Below are positions 1 through 14,000 of a DNA stretch of 64,000 bases, piece by piece. Location of the stretch: the NCBI GenBank assembly GCA_958450325.1, contig OY288241.1, forward strand, positions 44,777,978 to 44,841,977, written 5' to 3'. Origin of the DNA: Agrostemma githago. Taxonomy: Eukaryota > Streptophyta > Magnoliopsida > Caryophyllales > Caryophyllaceae. A program made the translations under genes and the position numbers. The notes below the pieces were generated by a model that ran no database searches, was not told where the DNA came from, and saw only the letters and a list, made by a program, of their open reading frames with translations. Position 1 is the first letter of the stretch, and every line of letters begins with the position of its first letter.

Positions 1-908
1 ATAGTTTCCGACAATCTCTGGACTGTTATTTGGGACGGATCTTAGTCCCTGGACTTTCTTTTATACAGTTGGAAACTATCTCTGGAATATTCTTTGGGAC
101 GGATCTTTGACCCTAGACTATCTTCGAGACAGTTTCCGACTATCGATGGACTATTTTTTGGGACGGATCTTTGTCCCTGGACATTCTTCGAGACAGTTTC
201 CGAGAATCTCTTGACTGTTCTTTGGGACGGATCTTTGTCCTTGGACTTTCTTGGAGATAGTTTCCAACTATCTCTGGACTATTCTTTGGGACGGATCTTT
301 GTCCCTGGTTTTTCTTCGAGATAGTTTCCGACTATCTCTGGACTGTTATTTGGGACAGATCTTTGTCACAGTTTTCCACTATCTCTGGACTGTTCTTTGG
401 GATGGATCTTTGTCCCTGGGCTTTCTTTGAGATAGTTTCTGACTATCTCTGGATTGTTCTTTGGGACAGATCTTTGTCCCGGAACTTTCTTTGAGACAGT
501 TGCCGACTTTCTCTTGACTGTTCTTTGGGACGAATCTTTGTCCCCGGACTTTCTTCGAGACAGTTTCCGACTATCTATGGACTGTTCTTTGGGACAGATC
601 TTTGTCCCGGAACTTTCTTGGAGATAGTTTTCGACAATCTCTGGACTGTTATATGGGACGGATCATTGTCCCTGGACTTTCTTTTATACAGTTGGAAACT
701 ATCTCTGGAAAGTTCTTTGGGACGGATCTTTGTCTCTGGACTTTCTTCGAGACTGTTTCCGACTATCGATGGACTATTTTTTGGGACGGATCTTTGTCCC
801 TAGACATTCTACGAGACAGTTTCCGAGAATCTCTGGACTGTTCTTTGGGACGGATCTTTGTCCCTGGACTTTCTTGGAGATAGTTTCCAACTATCTCTGG
901 ACTATTCT
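1..908 (-). repeat. 64-bp satellite array, inverted block
   Basis: About 14 monomers of the 64-bp satellite in the opposite orientation to the rest of the window. The core here reads GGGACGGATCTTTGTCCC; elsewhere on the plus strand it reads GGGACAAAGATCCGTCCC. The block contains the same diverged monomer types as the main array, including the variant with a TTTTATACAGTTGG stretch (seen inverted elsewhere as CCAACTGTATAAAA), and in a compatible order. It is therefore an inverted piece of the same array and not a different satellite. The left edge runs off the window, so its full length is unknown. Open frames of 76-97 codons here are satellite artefacts. Confidence 0.95.
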
Positions 909-925
909 AGAAGAAAGTCCAGGGT
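895..925. other. Orientation switch in the satellite
   Basis: Monomer orientation reverses within a few bases of position 908. Sequence to the left ends GGACTATTCT and sequence to the right begins AGAAGAAAGTCC, giving a short imperfect palindrome centred on TCTAGA. No foreign sequence lies at the junction, so this is an inversion or template-switch junction within the array and not an insertion boundary. Confidence 0.9.
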
Positions 926-3900
926 CAAAGATCCGTCCCAAAGAACAGTCCAGAGATTCTCGGAAACTGTCTCGAAGAATGTCCAGGGACAAAGATCCGT
1001 CCCAAAAAATAGTCCAGAGATAGTCGGAAACAGTCTCGAAGAAAGTCCAGGGTCAAAGATCCGTCCTAAAGAATATTCCAGAGATAGTTTCCAACTGTAT
1101 AAATAAAAGTCCAGGGACAAAGATCCATCCCAAATAACAGTCCAGAGATTGTCGGAAATTATTTCCAAGAAAGTCCAGGGACAAAGATCTGTCACAAAGA
1201 ACAGTCCAGAGATAGTTGAAAACTGTTTCGATAAAAGTCCACGAACAAAGATTCGTCCCAAATAACAGTCCAGAGATAGTCAAAAACTATCTCCAAGAAA
1301 GTCCAGGGACAAAGATCCGTCCCAAAGAATAGTCCTGAGATAGTCGCCAACTATATAGAAGAAAGTCCAAGGACAAAGATCCGTTACAAATAACAGTCCA
1401 GGGTTAGTCGGAAACTGCCCCGAAGAATGTCCAGGGACAAAGATCCGTCCCAAAAAATAGTCCAGAGATAGTCGGAAACAGTCTCGAAGAAAGTCCAGGG
1501 TCAAAGATCCGTCCCAAAGAACAGTCCAGAGATTCTCGGAAATTGTCTCGAAGAATGTCCAGGGACAAAGATCCGTCCCAAAAAATAGTCCAGAGATAGT
1601 CGAAAACAGTCTCGAAGAAAGTCCTGGGTCAAAGATCCGTCCTAAAGAATATTTCAGAGATAGTTTCCAACTGTATAAATAAAAGTCCAGGGACAAAGAT
1701 CCGTCCCAAATAACAGTCCAGAGATTGTCGAAAACTATTTCCAAGAAAGTCCAGGGACAAAGATCTGTCCCAAAGAACAGTCCAGAGATATTTGAAAACT
1801 GTCTCGATAAAAGTCCACGAACAAAGATTCGTCCCAAATAACAGTCCAGAGATAGTCGGAAACTATCTTGAAGAAAGTCCAGGGACAAAGATCCATCCCA
1901 AAGAACAGTCATGAGAAAGTCGGCAACTGTCTCAAAGAAAGTTCTGGGACAAAGATCTGTCCAAAAGAACAATCCAGAGATAGTCGGAAACTATCTCAAA
2001 GAAAGCCCAGGGACAAAGATCCGTCCCAAAGAACATTCCAGAGATAATGGAAAATTGTGACGAAGAAAGTCCAGGGACAAAGATCCGTCCCAAATAATAG
2101 TCCAGAGATAGTCGAAAACTGTCTCGATAAAAGTCCAAGGCCAAAGATCCGTCCCAAATAACAGTCCTGAGATAGTCGAAAACTGTCTTGAAGAAAGTCG
2201 AGGGACAAAGATCCATCCCAAAGAATAGTCCAGAGATAGTCGGAAACTGTCTCGAAGAAAGTCCAGGGAGAAAGGTCCATCCCAAAGAATAGTCCAGAGA
2301 TAGTCGGAAACTGTCACGAAGAAAGTCCAAGGACAAAGACCCATCCCAAAGAACAGTCCAGAGATTGTCGGAAACTGTCTCGAAGAATGTCCAGTGACAA
2401 AGATCCGTCTTAAAGAATAGTCCAGAGATAGTCGGAAACTGTCTCGAAGAAAGTCCAGGGACAAAGATCCATCCCAAAGAATTGTCCTGAGATAGTCGCT
2501 AACTATATAGAAGAAAGTCCAGGGACAAAGATCCGTCCCAAATAACAGTCTAAAGATAGTCGGAAACTATCTCCAAGAAAGTCCAGGGACAAAGATCCGT
2601 CCCATAGAATAATCCAGAGATAGTTGGAAACTATCTCCAAGAAAGTCCAGGGACAAAGATCCGTCCCAAAGAATAGTCCTGAGATAGTCGCCAACTATAT
2701 AGATGAAAGTCCAGGGACAAAGATCTGTTCCAAATAACAGTCCATAGATAGTCGGAAACTATCTCCAAGAAAGTCCAGGGACAAAGATCCGTCCCAAAGG
2801 ATAGTCCAGAGATAGTTGGAAACTATCTCCAAGAAAGTCCAGGGACAAAGATCCGTCCCAAAGAACAGTCCAAAGATTCTAGGAAACTGTCTCGAAGAAT
2901 GTCCAGGGACAAAGATCCGTCCCAAAGAACAGTCAAGAGAAAGTCGGCAACTGTCTCGAAGAAAGTCCAGGGACAAAGATCAATCCCAAAGAATAGTCCA
3001 GAGAAAGTCGGAAACTGTCTCGAAGAAAGTCCAGGGACAAAGACCCATCCCAAAGAACAGTCCAGAGATTGTCGTAAACTGTCTCGAAGAATGTCCAGAG
3101 ACAAAGATCCGTCTTAAAGAATAGTCCAGAGATAGTCGGAAACTGTCTCGAAGAAAGTCCAGGGACAAAGATCCATCCCAAAGAATAGTCCTGAGATAGT
3201 CACCAACTATATAGAAGAAAGTCCAGGCACAAAGATCCGTCCCAAAAAACAGTCTAATGATAGTCGGAAACTTTCTCCAAGAAAGTGCAGGGACAAAGAT
3301 CCGTCCCGTAGAATAGTACAGAGATAGTTGGAAACTATCTCCAAGAAAGTCCAGGGACAAAGATCCGTCCCAAAGAATAGTTCTGAGATAGTCGCCAACT
3401 ATATAGAAGAAAGTCCAGGGACAAAGATCCGTTCCAAATAACAGTCCAGAGATTCTCGGAAACTGTCTCGAAGAATGTCCAGGGACAAAGATCCGTCCCA
3501 AAAAATAGTCCAGAGATAGTCGGAAATAGTCTCGAAGAAAGTCCAGGGTCAAAGATCCGTCCAAAAGAATATTCCAGAGATAGTTTCCAACTGTATAAAA
3601 GAAAGTCCAAAGACAAAGATCTGTCCCAAATAACAGTCCAGAGATTGTCGGAAACTATTTCCAAGAAAGTCCAGGGACAAAGAACTGTCCCAAAGAACAG
3701 TCCAGAGATAGTCGAAAACTGTCTCGTTAAAAGTCGACGGACAAAGATCCGTCCCAAATAACAGTCCAGAGATTGTCGGAAACTATCTTGAAGAAAGTCC
3801 AGGGACGAAGATCCGTCGCAAAGAACAGTCAAGTGAAAGTCGGCAACTGTCTCAAAGAAAGTTCTAGGACAAAGAATATTCCAGAGAAAGTCGGAAACTG

Positions 3901-5705
3901 TCTCGAAGAAAGTCCAGGGACTAAGACCCATCCCAAAGAACAGTCCAGAGATTGTCGGAAACTGTCTCGAAGAATGTCCAGAAACAAAGATCCGTCTTAA
4001 AGAATAGTCCAGAGATAGTCGGAAATTGTCTCGAAGAAAGTCCAGGGACAAAGATCCATCCCAAAGAATAGTCCTGAGATAGTCGCCAACTATATAGAAG
4101 AAAGTCCAGGGACAAAGATCCGTCCCAAATAACAGTCTAAAGATAGTTGGAAACTATCTCCAAGAAAGTCCAGGGACAAAGATCCGTCCCATAGAATAGT
4201 CCAGAGATAGTTGGAAACTTTCTCCAAGAAAGTCCAGGGACAAAGATCCGTCCCAAAGAATAGTCCTGAGATAGTCGCCAACTATATAGAAGAAAGTCCA
4301 GGGACAAAGATCCGTTCCAAATAACAGTCCAGAGATTCTCGGAAACTGTCTCGAAGAATGTCCAGGGACAAAGATCCGTCCCAAAAAATAGTCCAGAGAT
4401 AGTCGGAAACAGTCTCGAAGAAAGTCCAGGGTCAAGGATCCGTCCCAAAGAATATTCCAGAGATAGTTTCCAACTGTATAAAAGAAAGTCCAAAGACAAA
4501 GATCCGTCCCAAATACCAGTTCAGAGATTGTCGGAAACTATTTCCAAGAAAGTCCAGGGACAAAGAACTGTCCCAAAGAACAGTCCAGAGAGAGTCGGAA
4601 ACTATCTTGAAGAAAGTCCAGGGACGAAGATCCGTCCCAAAGAACAGTCAAGTGAAAGTCGGCAACTGTCTCAAAGAAAGTTCTAGGACAAAGATTTGTC
4701 CCAAAGAACAGTCCAGAGATAGTCGAAAACTGTCTCGATAAAAGTCCATGGACAAAGATCCGTCCCAAATAACAGTCCAGAGATAGTCGAAAACTGTCTC
4801 GAAGAAAGTCGAGGGACAAAGATCCATCCCAAAGAAAAGTCAAGAGATAGTCGGAAACTGTCTTGAAGAAAGTCCAGGGACAAAGACCCATCCCAAAGAA
4901 CAGTCCAGAGATTGTCGGAAACTGTCTCGAAGAATGTCCAGAGACAAAGATTCGTCTTAAAGAATAGTCCAGAGATAGTCGGAAACTGTCTCGAAGAAAG
5001 TCCAGGGACAAAGATTCATCCCAAAGAATAGTCCTGAGATAGTCGCCAACTATATAGAAGAAAGACCAGGGACAAAGATCCGTCCCAAATAACAGTCTAA
5101 AGATAGTCGGAAACTATCTCCAAGAAAGTCCAGGGATAAAGATCCGTCCCATAGAATAGTCCAGAGATAGTTGGAAACTATCTCCAAGAAAGTCCAGGGA
5201 CAAAGATCCGTCCCAAAGAATAGTCCTGAGATAGTCGCCAACTATATAGAAGAAAGTCCAGGGACAAAGATCCGTTCCAAATAACAGTCCAGAGATAGTC
5301 GGAAACTATCTCCAAGAAAGTCCAGGGACAAAGATTCATCCCAAAGGATAGTCCAGAGATAGTTGGAAACTATCTCCAAGAAATTCCAGGGACAAAGATC
5401 CGTCCCAAAGAACAGTCCAGAGATTCTAGGAAACTGTCTCGAAGAATGTCCCGGGACAAAGAACCGTCCTAAAGAACAGTCAAGAGAAAGTCGGCAACTG
5501 TCTCGAAGAAAGTCCAGGGACAAAGATCCATCCCAAAGAATAGTCCAGAGAAAGTCGAAAACTGTCTCGAAAAAAGTCCAGGGACAAAGACCCATCCCAA
5601 AAAACAGTCCAGAGATTGTCGGAAACTGTCTCGAAGAATGTCCAGAGACAAAGATTTGCTTAAAGAATAGTCCAGATATAGTTGGTAACTGTCTCGAAGA
5701 AAGTC

Positions 5706-7893
5706 CAGGGACAAAGATCCATCCCAAAGAATAGTCCTGAGGTAGTCGCCAACTATATAGAAGAAAGTCTAGGGACAAAGATCCGTCCCAAATAACAGTC
5801 TAAAGATAGTCGGAAACTATCTCCAAGAAAGTCCAGGGACAAAGATCCGTCCCATAGAATAGTCCAGAGATAGTTGAAAACTGTCTCGATAAAAGTCCAC
5901 GAACAAAGATTCGTCCCAAATAACAGTCCAGAGATAGTCGGAAACTATCTTGAAGAAAGTTCAGGGACAAAGATCCGTCCCAAAGAACAGTCATGAGAAA
6001 GTCGGCAACTGTCTCAAAGAAAGTTTTGGGACAAAGATCTGTCCCAAAGAACAATCCAGAGATAGTCGGAAACTATCTCAAAGAAAGTCCAGAGACAAAG
6101 ATCCGTCCCAAAGAATTGTCCAGAGATAGTTGGAAACTATCTCCAAGAAAGTTCAGGGACAAAGATCCGTCCCAAAGAACAGTCCAAAGATTCTCGGAAA
6201 CTGTCTCGAAGAATGTCCAGGGACAAAGACCCGTCCCAAAAAATAGTCCAGAGATAGTCGGAAACAGTCTCGAAGAAAGTCCGGGGTCAAAGATTCGTCC
6301 TAAAGAATATTCTAGAGATAGTTTCCAACTGTATAAAAGAAAGTCCAGGGACAAAGATCCGTCCCAAATAACAGTCCAGAGATTGTCGGAAACTATTTCC
6401 AAGAAAGTCCAGGGACCAAGATCTATCCCAAAGAACAGTCCAGAGATAGTTGAAAACTATCTCGATAAAAGTCCACGAACAAAGATTCGTCCCAAATAAC
6501 AGTCCAGAGATAGTCGGAAACTATCTTGAAGAAAGTCCAGGGACAAAGATCCGTCCCAAAGAACAGTCATGAGAAAGTCGGCAACTGTCTCAAAGAATGT
6601 TCTGGGACAAAGATCTGTCCTAAAGAACAATCCAGAGATAGTCGGAAACTATCTCAAAGAAAGCCTAGGGACAAAGATCCGTCCCAAAGAACAGTCCAGA
6701 GATAGTGGAAAACTGTGACGAAGAAAGTCCAGGGACAAAGATCCGTCCCAAATAATAGTTCAGAGATTGTCAAAAACTGTCTCGATAAAAGTCCAAGGAC
6801 AAAGATCCGTCCCAAATAACAGTCCAGAGATAGTCAGAAACTGTCTCGAAGAAAGTTCAGGGACAAAGATCCATCCCAAAGAATAGTCCTGAGGTAGTCG
6901 CCAACTATATAGAAGAAAGTCTAGGGACAAAGATCCGTCCCAAATAACAGTCTAAAGATAGTCGGAAACTATCTCCAAGAAAGTCCAGGGACAAAGATCC
7001 GTCCCATAGAATAGTCCAGAGATAGTTGAAAACTGTCTCGATAAAAGTCCACGAACAAAGATTCGTCCCAAATAACAGTCCAGAGATAGTCGGAAACTAT
7101 CTTGAAGAAAGTTCAGGGACAAAGATCCGTCCCAAAGAACAGTCATGAGAAAGTCGGCAACTGTCTCAAAGAAAGTTTTGGGACAAAGATCTGTCCCAAA
7201 GAACAATCCAGAGATAGTCGGAAACTATCTCAAAGAAAGTCCAGAGACAAAGATCCGTCCCAAAGAATTGTCCAGAGATAGTTGGAAACTATCTCCAAGA
7301 AAGTTCAGGGACAAAGATCCGTCCCAAAGAACAGTCCAAAGATTCTCGGAAACTGTCTCGAAGAATGTCCAGGGACAAAGACCCGTCCCAAAAAATAGTC
7401 CAGAGATAGTCGGAAACAGTCTCGAAGAAAGTCCGGGGTCAAAGATTCGTCCTAAAGAATATTCTAGAGATAGTTTCCAACTGTATAAAAGAAAGTCCAG
7501 GGACAAAGATCCGTCCCAAATAACAGTCCAGAGATTGTCGGAAACTATTTCCAAGAAAGTCCAGGGACCAAGATCTATCCCAAAGAACAGTCCAGAGATA
7601 GTTGAAAACTATCTCGATAAAAGTCCACGAACAAAGATTCGTCCCAAATAACAGTCCAGAGATAGTCGGAAACTATCTTGAAGAAAGTCCAGGGACAAAG
7701 ATCCGTCCCAAAGAACAGTCATGAGAAAGTCGGCAACTGTCTCAAAGAATGTTCTGGGACAAAGATCTGTCCTAAAGAACAATCCAGAGATAGTCGGAAA
7801 CTATCTCAAAGAAAGCCTAGGGACAAAGATCCGTCCCAAAGAACAGTCCAGAGATAGTGGAAAACTGTGACGAAGAAAGTCCAGGGACAAAGA
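5706..7893 (+). repeat. Tandem duplication of an 18-monomer block (1,152 bp)
   Basis: Sequence from about 5706 to 6741 is repeated without any difference I could find at an offset of exactly 1,152 bp (18 x 64), at 6858 to about 7893. Shared private variants include the CTGAGGTAGTCGCC monomer and an AAAGTCCGGGGTC monomer. The copies first differ at about 6742/7894 (C versus T) and just before about 5706/6858. This is a block duplication young enough that almost no substitutions have accumulated. Confidence 0.9.
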
Positions 7894-8034
7894 TCTGTCC
7901 CAAATAGTAGTCCAGAGATAGTCGAAAACTGTCTCGATAAAAGTCCAAGGACAAAGATCCGTTCCAAATAACAGTTCAGAGATAGTCGAAAACTGTCTCG
8001 AAGAAAGTCGAGGGACAAAGATCCATCCTAAAGA

Positions 8035-11000
8035 ATAGTCCAGAGATAGTCGGAAACTGTCTCGAAGAAAGTCCAGGGACAAAGATCCATCCCAAAGAAT
8101 AGTCCTGAGAAAGTCGGAAACTGTCTCGAAGAAAGTCCAGGGACAAAGACCCATCCCAAAGAACAGTCCAGAGATTGTCGGAAACTGTCTCGAAGAATGT
8201 CCAGAGACAAAGATCCGTCTTAAAGAATAGTCCAGAGATAGTCGGAAACTGTCTCGAAGAAAGTCCAGGGACAAAGATCCATCCCAAAGAATAGTCATGA
8301 GATAGTCGCCAACTATATAGAAGAAAGTACAGGGACAAAGATCCTTTCCAAATAACAGTCCAGAGATAGTCAGAAACTATCTCCAAGAAAGTCCAGGGAC
8401 AAAGATCCGTCCCAAAGAATAGTTCAGAGATAGTTGGAAACTATCTCCAAGAAAGTTCAGGGACAGAGATCTGTCCCAAAGAACAGTCCAGAGATTCTCG
8501 GAAACTGTCTCGAAGAATGTCCAGGGACAAAGATCCGTCCCAAAAAATAGTCCAGAGATAGTCGGAAACAGTCTCAAAGAAAGTCCAGGGTCAAAGATAC
8601 GTCCCAAATAACAGTCCAGAGATTGTCGGAAACTATTTCCAAGAAAGTCCAGGGACAAAGATTTGTCCCAAAGAACAGTCCAGAGATAGTAAAAAAGTGT
8701 CTCGATAAAAGTCCACGGACAAACATCCGTCCCAAATAACAGTCCAGAGATAGTCGGAAACTGTCTCGAAGAAAGTCCAGGGACAAAGATCCGTCCCAAA
8801 GAACAGTCAAGAGAAAGTCGGCAACTGTTTCAAAGAAAGTTCCGGGACAAAGATCTGTCCCTAAGAACAGTCCAGAGATAGTCGGAAACTATCTCAAAGA
8901 AAGCCCAGGGACAAAGATCCGTCCCAAAGAACAGTCCAGAGATAGTGGAAAACTGTGACGAAGAAAGTCTAGGGACAAAGATCCGTCCCAAATAATAGTC
9001 CAGAGATAGTCGAAAACTGTCTCGATAAAAGTCCAAGGACAAAGATCCGTCCCAAATAACAATCCAGAGATAGTCGGAAACTGTCTCGAAGAAAGTCCAG
9101 GGACAAAGTTCCATCCCAAAGAATAGTCCAGAGATAGTCGGAAACTGTCTCGAAGAAAGTCCAGGGACAAAGACCCATCCCAAAGAACAGTCCAGAGATT
9201 GTCGGAAACTATCTCGAAGAAAGTCCAGGGACAAAGATCCGTCTTAAAGAATAGTCCAGAGATAGTCGGAAACTGTCTCGAAAAAAGTCCAGGGACAAAG
9301 ATCCATCCCAAAGAATAGTCCTGAGATACTCGCCAACTATATAGAAGAAAGTCCAGGGACAAAGATCCGTCCCAAATAACAGTCTAAAGATAGTCGGAAA
9401 CTATCTCCAAGAAAGTCCTAAGACAAAGATCCGTCCCAAAGAACAGTCCAGAGATTCTAGGAAACTGTCTCGAAGAATCTCCAGGGACAAAGATCCGTCC
9501 CAAAGAACAGTCAAGAGAAAGTCGGCAACTGTCTCGAAGAAAGTCCAGGGACAAAGACCCGTCCCAAATAATAGTCCATAGATAGTCAAAAACTGTCTCG
9601 ATAAAAGTCCAAGGACAAAGATACGTCCCAAATAACAGTCCAGAGATAGTCGGAAACAGTCTCGAAGAAAGTCGAGGGACAAAGATCCATCCCAAAGAAT
9701 AGTCCAGAGATAGACGGAAACTGTCTCGAAGAAATTCCAAGGACAATGACCCATCCTAAAGAACAGTCCAGAGATTGTCGGAAACTGTCTCGAAGAATGT
9801 CCAGAGACAAAGATCCGTCTTAAAGAATAGTCCAGAGATAGTCGGAAACTGTTTCGAAGAAAGTCCAGGGACAAAGATCCATCCCAAAGAATAGTCCTAA
9901 GATAGTCGCAAACTATATAGAAGAAAGTCCAGGGACAAAGATCCATCCCAAAGAATAGTCCTGAGATAGTCGCCAACTATATAGAAGAAAGTACAGGGAC
10001 AAAGATCCGTTCCAAATAACAGTCCAGAGATAGTCAGAAACTATCTCCTAGAAAGTCCAGGGACAAAGATCCGTCCCAAAGAATAGTTCAGAGATAGTTG
10101 GAAACTATCTCCAAGAAAGTTCAGGGACAGAGATCCGTCCCAAAGAACAGTCCAGAGATTCTCGGAAACTGTCTCGAAGAATGTCCAGGGACAAAGATCC
10201 GTCCCAAAAAATAGTCCAGAGATAGTCGGAAACAGTCTCGAAGAAAGTCCAGGGTCAAAGATACGTCCCAAATAACAGTCCAGAGATTGTCGGAAACTAT
10301 TTCCAAGAAAGTCCAGGGACAAAGATTTGTCCCAAAGAACAGTCCAGAGATAGTAAAAAAGTGTCTCGATAAAAGTCCACGGACAAACATCCGTCCCAAT
10401 TAACAGTCCAGAGATAGTCGGAAACTGTCTCGAAGAAAGTCCAAGGACAAAGATCCGTCCCAAAGAACAGTCAAGAGAAAGTCGGCAACTGTTTCAAAGA
10501 AAGTTCCGGGACAAAGTTCGGTCCCTAAGAACAGTCCAGAGATAGTCGGAAACTATCTCAAAGAAAGCCCAGGGACAAAGATCCGTCCCAAAGAACAGTC
10601 CAGAGATAGTGGAAAACTGTGACGAAGAAAGTCCAGGGACAAAGATCCGTCCCAAATAATAGTCCAGAGATAGTCGAAAACTGTCTCGATAAAAGTCCAA
10701 GGACAAAGATCCGTCCCAAATAACAATCCAGAGATAGTCGGAAACTGTCTCGAAGAAAGTCCATGGACAAAGGTCCATCCCAAGGAATAGTCCAGAGATA
10801 GTCGGAAACTGTCTCGAAGAAAGTCCAGGGACAAAGATCCGTCCCAAATAACAATCCAGAGATAGTCGGAAACTATCTCGAAGAAAGTCCAGGGACAAAG
10901 ATCCGTCCCAAATAATAGTCCAGAGATAGTCGAAAACTGTCTCGATAAAAGTTCAAGGACAAAAAGATACGTCCCAAATAACAGTCCAGAGATAGTCGGA

Positions 11001-14000
11001 AACTGTCTCGAAGAAAGTCGAGGAACAAAGATCCATCCCAAAGAATAGTCCAGAGATAGACGGAAACTGTCTCGAAGAAAGTCCAGGGACAATGACCCAT
11101 CCCAAAGAACAGTCCAGAGATTGTCGGAAACTGTCTCGAAGAATGTCCAGAGACAAAGATCCGTCTTAAAGAATAGTCCAGAGATAGTCGGAAACTGTCT
11201 CAAAGAAAGTCCAGGGACAAAGATCCGTTCCAAATAACAGTCCAGAGATAGTCGGATACTATCTCCAAGAAACTCCAAGGATAAAGATCCGTCCCAAAGA
11301 ATAGTCCAGAGATAGTCGAAAACTGTCTCGATAAAAGTCCAAGGACAAAGATCCGTCCCAAATAACAATCCAGAGATAGTCGGAAACTGTCTCGAAGAAA
11401 GTCCAGGGACAAAGGTCCATCCCATAGAATAGTCCAGAGATAGTCGGAAACTGTCTCGAAGAAAGTCCAGGGACAAAGATCCGTCCCAAATTACAGTCCA
11501 GAGATAGTCGGAAACTATCTCGAAGAAAGTCCAAGAACAAAGATCCGTCCCAAAGAACAGTCAAGAGAAAGTCGGCAACTGTCTCGAAGAATGTCCAGAG
11601 ACAAAGATCCGTTTGAAAGAATAGTCCAGAGATAGTCGGAAACTGTCTCGAAGAAAGTCCAGGGACAAAGATCCATCCCAAAGAATAGTCATGAGATAGT
11701 CGCCAACTATATAGAAGAAAGTACAGGGACAAAGATCCTTTCCAAATAACAGTCCAGAGATAGTCAGAAACTATCTCCAAGAAAGTCCAGGGACAAAGAT
11801 CCGTCCCAAAGAATAGTTCAGAGATAGTTGGAAACTATCTCCAAGAAAGTTCAGGGACAGAGATCCGTCCCAAAGAACAGTCCAGAGATTCTCGGAAACT
11901 GTCTCGAAGAATGTCCAGGGACAAAGATCCGTCCCAAAAAATAGTCCAGAGATAGTCGGAAACAGTCTCAAAGAAAGTCCAGGGTCAAAGATACGTCCCA
12001 AATAACAGTCCAGAGATTGTCGGAAACTATTTCGAAGAAAGTCCAGGGACAAAGATTTGTCCCAAAGAACAGTCCAGAGATAGTAAAAACGTGTCTCGAT
12101 AAAAGTCCACGGACAAACATCCGTCCCAAATAACAGTCCAGAGATAGTCGGAAACTGTCTCGAAGAAAGTCCAGGGACAAAGATCCGTCCCAAAGAACAG
12201 TCAAGAGAAAGTCGGCAACTGTTTCAAAGAAAGTTCCGGGACAAAGATCTGTCCCTAAGAACAGTCCAGAGATAGTCGGAAACTATCTCAAAGAAAGCCC
12301 AGTGACAAAGATCCGTCCCAAAGAACAGTCCAGAGATAGTGGAAAACTGTGACGAAGAAAGTCCAGGGACAAAGATCCGTCCCAAATAATAGTCCAGAGA
12401 TAGTCGAAAACTGTCTCGATAAAAGTCCAAGGACAAAGATCCGTCCCAAATAACAATCCAGAGATAGTCGGAAACTGTCTCGAAGAAAGTCCATGGACAA
12501 AGGTCCATCCCAAGGAATAGTCCAGAGATAGTCGGAAACTGTCTCGAAGAAAGTCCAGGGACAAAGATCCGTCCCAAATAACAATCCAGAGATAGTCGGA
12601 AACTATCTCGAAGAAAGTCCAGGGACAAAGATCCGTCCCAAATAATAGTCCAGAGATAGTCGAAAACTGTCTCGATAAAAGTTCAAGGACAAAGATACGT
12701 CCCAAATAACAGTCCAGAGATAGTCGTAAACTGTCTCGAAGAAAGTCGAGGAACAAAGATCCATCCCAAAGAATAGTCCAGAGATAGACGGAAACTGTCT
12801 CGCAGAAAGTCCAGCGACAATGACCCATCCCAAAGAACAGTCCAGAGATTGTCGGAAACTGTCTCGAAGAATGTCCAGAGACAAAGATCCGTCTTAAAGA
12901 ATAGTCCAGAGATAGTCGGAAACTGTCTCAAAGAAAGTCCAGGGACAAAGATCCGTTCCAAATAACAGTCCAGAGATAGTCGGATACTATCTCCAAGAAA
13001 CTCCAAGGACAAAGATCCGTCCCAAAGAATAGTCCAGAGATAGTCGAAAACTGTCTCGATAAAAGTCCAAGGACAAAGATCCGTCCCAAATAACAATCCA
13101 GAGATAGTCGGAAACTGTCTCGAAGAAAGTCCAGGGACAAAGGTCCATCCCATAGAATAGTCCAGAGATAGTCGGAAACTGTCTCGAAGAAAGTCCAGGG
13201 ACAAAGATCCATCCCAAAGAATAGTCCTGAGAAAGTCGGAAACTGTCTCGAAGAAAGTCCAGGGACAAAGACCCATCCCAAAGAACAGTCCAGAGATTGT
13301 CGGAAACTGTCTCGAAGAATGTCCAGAGACAAAGATCCGTCTTAAAGAATAGTCCAGAGATAGTCGGAAACTGTCTCGAAGAAAGTCCAGGGACAAAGAT
13401 CCATCCCAAAGAATAGTCATGAGATAGTCGCCAACTATATAGAAGAAAGTACAGGGACAAAGATCCTTTCCAAATAACAGTCCAGAGATAGTCAGAAACT
13501 ATCTCCAAGAAAGTCCAGGGACAAAGATCCGTCCCAAAGAATAGTTCAGAGATAGTTGGAAACTATCTCCAAGAAAGTTCAGGGACAGAGATCCGTCCCA
13601 AAGAACAGTCCAGAGATTCTCGGAAACTGTCTCGAAGAATGTCCAGGGACAAAGATCCGTCCCAAAAAATAGTTCAGAGATAGTCGGAAACAGTCTCAAA
13701 GAAAGTCCAGGGTCAAAGATACGTCCCAAATAACAGTCCAGAGATTGTCGGAAACTATTTCCAAGAAAGTCCAGGGACAAAGATTTGTCCCAAAGAACAG
13801 TCCAGAGATAGTAAAAACGTGTCTCGATAAAAGTCCACGGACAAACATCCGTCCCAAATAACAGTCCAGAGATAGTCGGAAACTGTCTCGAAGAAAGTCC
13901 AGGGACAAAGATCCTTCCCAAAGAACAGTCAAGAGAAAGTCGGCAACTGTTTCAAAGAAAGTTCCGGGACAAAGATCTGTCCCTAAGAACAGTCCAGAGA

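Noticed and set aside
10553..11476. Long open frame (307 codons, minus strand) and many like it in the satellite
   Set aside because: The peptide repeats every 64 residues exactly because three 64-bp monomers make one full frame cycle. There is no start context, domain or codon bias, and equivalent frames are open in all three phases.
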